Assembly (NCBI GenBank): GCA_016932895.1
Contig: JAFGCA010000831.1
Location: forward strand, 1-10,078
From: Sedimentisphaerales bacterium
GTDB taxonomy: Bacteria > Planctomycetota > Phycisphaerae > Sedimentisphaerales > SG8-4
Length of the DNA stretch: 10,078 bases
Direction: 5' to 3'
Program-made: the position numbers and the translations under genes
In this document: piece after piece, positions 6,071-10,078 of the stretch
Numbering within the stretch: position 1 is the first letter of the stretch
Layout: each line of letters starts with the position of its first letter
Notes under the pieces: model-generated
What the model was told of the DNA's origin: nothing
What the model saw: the letters and a program-made list of their open reading frames with translations, nothing else
The model's database searches: none

Positions 6071-6919
6071 ATGAAGATTATCTCCTGGGTATTGCTGGTG
6101 GTTTCGGTCGGTACGGTGGGGCGGGCGCAGGTTCTCGAACGCGGGTTGATCCTGGACCTGGACGCCGGCAAGGGCGTGCAGGTGGAGGCCGGCGACCGCG
6201 TGGCCAGGTGGAGCAATCAGGCTGCCTCGTTCGCGGCCCGGGATTTCGTCAAGCAGGACCAGGGCCGCAAGGTGCCCGGTTCGGGCCGCCCGACCCTGAA
6301 AAAATCAGTCGCCGCGATCGGGGATCATGACACGCTGGTCTTTCGGCGCCAGGAGCTGGTCTGTCACAGCGAAGATGCATTCGACCATCTCATCACCGGC
6401 AGGGGCTACACCTGGCTGGCCGTCATGAGTGTCTACAAGCAAGTCGTACAGCTCAAAGACGTCAGCTCGTTCTTCGGCAACCTGAGAAACGGGGGGAACT
6501 ACGAGGGCATCTGGGGCAACGTCACCGACGACAACCGCGTTTGGATCGGCTCGCGCAACGGCGTCACCTTCGGCCGGTGGGACAAGAACAATCCGATGGT
6601 CCTGGCGCCGGAGCCGTTGCAGGAGAACCGCTATTACGTCGTCGCCGGTCGCATGGGTGCCGGCACGGGCGAGGTGAAAATCGAGGCCTTCATCAACGAT
6701 GCCGAGCCCGTAGCGAGCAAGCCTTTCCCCGTCAATCCCGCCGCCAACTCGTCGAAGCTGGCCATCGGCCAGGAGCGCGACGCCACCAACCATCCGGGCC
6801 GGGAGTCCTTCGACGGCGAAATCGCCCGCTTCCTTATCTACGAGCGCCCGCTCACCGATGCCGAGCTGCGACAGACGTTGACGCACCTCAAGAAAACCTA
6901 CGCGATTGCGCCGGACTGA
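6071..6919 (+). CDS. Exported LamG/concanavalin A-like domain protein
   Basis: The 282-residue product begins with a short signal peptide (MKIISWVLLVVSVGTVGRA, cleavage likely before Gln20). The rest is one concanavalin A-like/LamG jelly-roll: an opening LILDLDAGKGV strand (26-36), ARWSNQ (45-50), a central YTWLAVMSVY strand (113-122), and the typical closing strand GEIARFLIYERPLTDAELRQ (249-268) followed by a helix. Such domains bind carbohydrate or mediate protein contacts; no catalytic motif or second domain is visible, so a binding role outside the cytoplasm is the safest reading. The ATG at 6071 has a purine-rich GGGAGAGAG at 6057-6065 just upstream; the frame opens earlier at a TTG (6032), but that would add residues before the signal peptide. 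It follows the barrel gene at a 227-bp distance with a hairpin between, so it probably has its own promoter. Confidence 0.8.
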   Translation: MKIISWVLLVVSVGTVGRAQVLERGLILDLDAGKGVQVEAGDRVARWSNQAASFAARDFVKQDQGRKVPGSGRPTLKKSVAAIGDHDTLVFRRQELVCHSEDAFDHLITGRGYTWLAVMSVYKQVVQLKDVSSFFGNLRNGGNYEGIWGNVTDDNRVWIGSRNGVTFGRWDKNNPMVLAPEPLQENRYYVVAGRMGAGTGEVKIEAFINDAEPVASKPFPVNPAANSSKLAIGQERDATNHPGRESFDGEIARFLIYERPLTDAELRQTLTHLKKTYAIAPD

Positions 6920-7067
6920 GAGGACGGAGACGATATCTCCAAGGGCGTTCCCGTCGGGCATGCCGTATCCACACGTTCTCCATCTCTCTGTGAACAAAGG
7001 AGTTCTCGCGCCGCCTACGGCCTTGAGTGTGATACAGATTCGGAAGAGTTCTCGTGCGGTGGCAATT

Positions 7068-7173
7068 TGTCATCCTGAGCCGCAGGCGAAGGATCTGGTC
7101 TCCGAACGTTTCTTCTGACGCGATGCGGACTTCTCCTTCCCTGCCCAGATGCTTCCCTTCGTTCAGCATGACA
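7068..7173 (-). repeat. Palindromic intergenic repeat, copy 2 (inverted relative to copy 1)
   Basis: The 106-bp element begins with TGTCATCCTGA (7068-7078) and ends with TCAGCATGACA (7163-7173), its reverse complement with one mismatch. Its left end continues GCCGCAGGCGAAGGATCTGG (7079-7098), which matches the inverted right end of copy 1 (3796-3815) at 19 of 20 bases. Its right end (CTTCGTTCAGCATGACA) matches the inverted left end of copy 1 with one mismatch. The centres have diverged. No flanking open frame for a transposase is present, so it would depend on enzymes elsewhere if it is mobile. Confidence 0.8.
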
Positions 7174-7186
7174 ACCCTCTCCTCAC

Positions 7187-7224
7187 CCGCGACAGGGTAG
7201 CAGGTTCCGCTGGCCTTGTCGCGG
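7187..7224. promoter_or_regulatory. Inverted repeat directly upstream of mfd
   Basis: CCGCGACAGGG (7187-7197) pairs with CCTTGTCGCGG (7214-7224), 11 pairs with one G-T wobble and a 16-base loop. It lies immediately before the -10-like box of mfd, overlapping where a -35 element would be. It could be an operator or the terminator of upstream read-through, though no T-run follows. The symmetry is seen; the role is a guess. Confidence 0.4.
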
Positions 7225-7233
7225 TTCGTTGAT

Positions 7234-7239
7234 TATACT
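7234..7239 (+). promoter_or_regulatory. Possible -10 box of mfd
   Basis: TATACT matches the -10 consensus at 5 of 6 positions and lies 19 bases before the ATG at 7259. No matching -35 hexamer was found at 16-18 bases (TTGTCG at 7217-7222 is too close), and the leader would be very short. Weak support. Confidence 0.25.
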
Positions 7240-7258
7240 GGCCGGACAAAAGAGCGTT

Positions 7259-10078
7259 ATGGATTTGTCGCGAGACAACGTGGTTTCGCAGATCGTCTCC
7301 CGGCTGGGCCGCTCCGAAGGGGGCCCCGTGAACGTCGAGGGGACCTGGGGGTCCTTTGCGCGCCTGCTGGCGGCGCACCTGTCGCAGAAGTTGCAACGCC
7401 CGATCCTGCAGATTTGCCCGCACATCGACGATGCCGACCGGGCGTATGACGACCTCAAGACGTTGGGAGCCGAGCGCGTCGATCTGTTGCCGGCCTGGGA
7501 AGGCCAGGAAGAGCTGGCCGATGCGACGGACGAGACACGGGCCGAGCGGCTGCGGGTCGTCTCGCTGCTGTCGGGTCCGGAGGCGTCGCAGCCGCAGGGT
7601 CTGGTCATCACGGCGCCGGTCCAGGCGCTGTGCCAGCCGGTGCCGAAACCGGCGGCGCTGCGAGAGAGCTCGCTTTCTCTGAAACGCAGCGAGACGGTAT
7701 CGCCCGAGAGCGTGGCGGCGTGGCTGGTGGACAACAACTTCGAGCGGGTCGACGCCGTGGATTTGCCGGGTCAGTTCGCCCGGCGGGGCGGCATCGTCGA
7801 TATCTACGCCCCCCTGACCGGCGCCAGAGTGCCGGCTGACGCCGGCGCCGGCGAGCGGTCCGCCCGGGACGCCCAGGCCATTCGCATCGAGTTCTTCGGC
7901 GACACGATCGAGAGCATCCGCGAGATCGATCTCGATACACAGCGTTCCACCCAGGAGATCGAATCTCTCGATATCGTGGCGGCCGCCTGCGGGATCGCGG
8001 TCGAGCAGCGCGAGTTGTTCGCCAACGTCTTGCCCGCCGACACCGTTGTCCTTTTTGAGGAGCCCGCCGACGTCGAGGAAGTGGCGAACGTCTTCCTGGC
8101 GCGGTCCGAGGATGCGAGCCGGCTTTACCCCTGGGCCGACATCTACCATTCCCTGGCCCGTTTCGCGCAGGTGCACATCTGCCGGTTTGCCACGGGCGCC
8201 CCGGGCGAGTTTCTCAAGCTCGACGTGCAGAGCGTCCAGCAGTTCGAGCGCAAGGCCACCTCGCTGTGGGCCGGACACAAGGCGGCCCTGGAAGAGCTGG
8301 TCAACCGGGCGAAAGAGGGCAGTCGCGTCCGGCTGTATTGCGAGAGCCCCGCCGAGGTCCAGCGTGTCACCGAGATCATCAAAGAGATCGACGGCGCCGT
8401 GCCGCGCCGCTTCGAGCTGCCGCTGGGCTACGTTCACCAGGGCTTCGTCGTGGGATCGTTGAACACGATCATCGTCAGCCATCACGAGCTGTTCGGCCAG
8501 TACGCCGTGCGCCGCCGTCAGCGGCCCGTTCGCGCCACCGCGCCGGTCGATACGCTGGCCGATTTGCAGCCGGGTGACTACGTTGTCCACGCCTCGTACG
8601 GCATCGGCAAGTTCCTCGGCGTCGAGACCATCGACGAAAAAGGCGGCCGGGCCGAGTACCTGACCATCGAATACGCCGACGCCGCCAAGATCCAGGTCTC
8701 GGTCCAGAACATCGCGCTGGTGCAAAAATACATCGGCTCCAGCCCGAAGCGACCCAAGCTCAGCAAGGTCGGCTCCAAACGCTGGCAGAAGCAGAAGGAC
8801 AAAGTCGCACAATCCGTCCGCGATCTGGCCGCCGAGCTGTTGCAGGTGCAGGCCAAACGCCAGGCCCTCGGCGGCATCACCTATGACGACGATTCGAGCT
8901 GGCAGATGGAGTTCGAGGAGTCGTTTCCGTACCAGGAGACGCCCGACCAGATCGGGGCGATTCGGGAGATCAAGGCGGACATGCAGCAGCGCGTGGCCAT
9001 GGACCGGCTGCTCTGCGGCGACGTCGGGTATGGCAAGACCGAGCTGGCCATGCGAGCGGCGTTCAAGGCCGTCGAGAGCGGCAAGCAGGTTGCGGTGCTG
9101 GTTCCCACGACCGTCCTGTCCGTCCAGCACGAGCGGACCTTCACGGACCGCTTCGCCGATTTTCCCGTCACGGTGGAGGTCCTCAACCGCTTCAAGACGG
9201 CCCGGCAGGCCAGGGACATCGTCGCCCGCGCCCGGGCGGGCAAGGTGGACGTGCTCATCGGCACCCACCGGCTGCTCAGCGGCGACGTCGGCTTCAAGGA
9301 CCTCGGCCTGCTGATCATCGACGAGGAGCAGCGGTTCGGCGTCGAGCACAAGGAGCGGCTCAAGAAGATGCGCGTCAACGTGGATATTCTCACGATGACC
9401 GCCACGCCCATCCCGCGCACGCTGCACATGGCGCTGTTGGGCTTGCGTGACATCAGCTCGCTGGCGACGCCGCCGCTGGACCGGCGCAGCATCGTCACGC
9501 AGGTGACCGCGTACAATCCGGACTTGATACGCAAGGCGATTTATCGCGAGCTGAACCGCCAGGGGCAGGTCTTCTTCCTGCACAACCGCGTCAAGTCGAT
9601 CGAGAAGAAGGCGTGGGAGATTCAGAAGCTGGCCAAGGACGCCAGGGTCGATATCGCGCACGGCCAGATGGGCAAGCGCGAGCTCGAGGACGCGATGATC
9701 AAATTCGTGCTCGGTGACACGGACGTGCTGGTCTGCACGACGATCATCGAGTCGGGTCTGGACATCCCCAACGCCAACACGATTTTCATCAACGACGCCG
9801 ACCGCTTCGGGTTGGCCGAGATGCACCAGCTTCGCGGCCGGGTCGGACGCTACAAGCACCGGGCCTACGCCTACATGCTCCTGCCCAACAACCGGCCCAT
9901 CTCGCCCGTCGCGGCCAAACGCCTCAAGGCCATCGAGGAATACTCGCACTTGGGCGCGGGCTTCCGCATCGCGTTGCGCGACCTGGAGATTCGCGGCGCG
10001 GGAAACATTCTGGGCCCCGAACAGTCCGGCCACATTCAGATGGTCGGCTATCAGATGTATTGCGATCTGTTGGCCGAC
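7259..10078 (+). CDS. mfd: Transcription-repair coupling factor Mfd (3' end outside window)
   Basis: Mfd is a cytoplasmic DNA translocase that removes RNA polymerase stalled at lesions and recruits UvrA for nucleotide excision repair. The window holds the first 940 codons without a stop. The UvrB-like N-terminal module includes QFARRGGIVDIY (172-183). The CarD/RID-type RNA polymerase-interaction domain starts near GDYVVHASYGIGKF (439-452). The RecG-like motor has Walker A GDVGYGKTE (587-595, Lys593), DEEQ (688-691), TATPIPRT (714-721) and motif VI QLRGRVGR (857-864); the translocation (TRG) region follows to the window end. E. coli Mfd is 1148 residues, so the missing part should be chiefly the C-terminal autoinhibitory domain. 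The ATG at 7259 has only a weak purine-rich site (AAAAGAG) before it. About 16 residues appear inserted after residue 185 compared with E. coli as I recall it. Confidence 0.97.
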   Translation, partial: MDLSRDNVVSQIVSRLGRSEGGPVNVEGTWGSFARLLAAHLSQKLQRPILQICPHIDDADRAYDDLKTLGAERVDLLPAWEGQEELADATDETRAERLRVVSLLSGPEASQPQGLVITAPVQALCQPVPKPAALRESSLSLKRSETVSPESVAAWLVDNNFERVDAVDLPGQFARRGGIVDIYAPLTGARVPADAGAGERSARDAQAIRIEFFGDTIESIREIDLDTQRSTQEIESLDIVAAACGIAVEQRELFANVLPADTVVLFEEPADVEEVANVFLARSEDASRLYPWADIYHSLARFAQVHICRFATGAPGEFLKLDVQSVQQFERKATSLWAGHKAALEELVNRAKEGSRVRLYCESPAEVQRVTEIIKEIDGAVPRRFELPLGYVHQGFVVGSLNTIIVSHHELFGQYAVRRRQRPVRATAPVDTLADLQPGDYVVHASYGIGKFLGVETIDEKGGRAEYLTIEYADAAKIQVSVQNIALVQKYIGSSPKRPKLSKVGSKRWQKQKDKVAQSVRDLAAELLQVQAKRQALGGITYDDDSSWQMEFEESFPYQETPDQIGAIREIKADMQQRVAMDRLLCGDVGYGKTELAMRAAFKAVESGKQVAVLVPTTVLSVQHERTFTDRFADFPVTVEVLNRFKTARQARDIVARARAGKVDVLIGTHRLLSGDVGFKDLGLLIIDEEQRFGVEHKERLKKMRVNVDILTMTATPIPRTLHMALLGLRDISSLATPPLDRRSIVTQVTAYNPDLIRKAIYRELNRQGQVFFLHNRVKSIEKKAWEIQKLAKDARVDIAHGQMGKRELEDAMIKFVLGDTDVLVCTTIIESGLDIPNANTIFINDADRFGLAEMHQLRGRVGRYKHRAYAYMLLPNNRPISPVAAKRLKAIEEYSHLGAGFRIALRDLEIRGAGNILGPEQSGHIQMVGYQMYCDLLAD

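Larger units (their letters stand above)
6920..7258. other. Intergenic region between LamG and mfd genes
   Basis: These 339 bases contain no supported gene. A small hairpin GGAGA-CGATA-TCTCC lies at 6926-6940, a few bases after the LamG stop, with no T-run. Then follow the palindromic repeat at 7068-7173, the inverted repeat at 7187-7224 and a -10-like TATACT at 7234-7239. Between 6956 and 7067 I see nothing recognisable. Confidence 0.6.

Noticed and set aside
3725..7173. A composite transposon bounded by the two palindromic repeats
   Set aside because: The repeats are about 100 bp, lack a transposase, and the enclosed genes show no change in base composition that I can see by eye. Independent insertion of two small elements is simpler.
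7163..10033. A 956-codon open frame antisense to mfd
   Set aside because: The opposite strand encodes unmistakable Mfd motifs in order. The antisense translation is a low-information mirror and even begins and ends in unrelated intergenic or coding DNA.
1..10078. CRISPR array, tRNA, rRNA or riboswitch
   Set aside because: No regularly spaced direct repeats, no cloverleaf pattern and no known riboswitch core were recognised in the intergenic regions.

Overview
This is a GC-rich (roughly 60 percent or more) bacterial chromosome segment with five protein-coding genes, four complete and one cut by the right edge. No tRNA, rRNA, transposase or CRISPR array is visible. The mixture of a large secreted family-2 glycoside hydrolase, a secreted LamG/concanavalin-like protein, a Gram-negative outer-membrane barrel and a housekeeping mfd fits a polysaccharide-degrading Gram-negative bacterium. 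A member of Planctomycetota (for example Phycisphaerae-like) is my best guess, but that is inferred from gene style and not from a marker phylogeny.

Layout: (1) 1-405 holds no credible gene. It contains two imperfect inverted repeats and a possible sigma70-type promoter. (2) 406-3597 (+) encodes an exported 1063-residue GH2-type protein with an altered acid/base motif and a long C-terminal extension. (3) 3598-3850 is the gap between two convergent genes and carries a 102-bp palindromic repeat bounded by TGTCATCCTGA. (4) 3851-4642 (-) encodes a SIR2-family NAD-dependent deacylase. (5) 4643-4898 is a divergent intergenic region with a promoter candidate and a strong Shine-Dalgarno site. (6) 4899-5843 (+) encodes an outer-membrane beta-barrel of the phenol-degradation MetA-like (SphA) type, followed by a strong hairpin. 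(7) 6071-6919 (+) encodes a small exported LamG-like protein. (8) 6920-7258 carries a second copy of the palindromic repeat in opposite orientation, then an 11-bp inverted repeat and a -10-like box before mfd. (9) 7259 to the window end (+) is the first 940 codons of mfd, the transcription-repair coupling factor.

The genes do not form an obvious single pathway. The GH2 and LamG proteins point to extracellular glycan handling, the barrel to outer-membrane transport, the sirtuin to protein deacylation, and Mfd to DNA repair. Spacings of 227-339 bp between co-directional genes, with hairpins in between, argue for separate transcription units. I see no clear evidence of a new multi-gene system. 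The most noteworthy items are the two oppositely oriented palindromic repeats, the GH2 active-site substitution with its appended domains, and a short insertion in Mfd.
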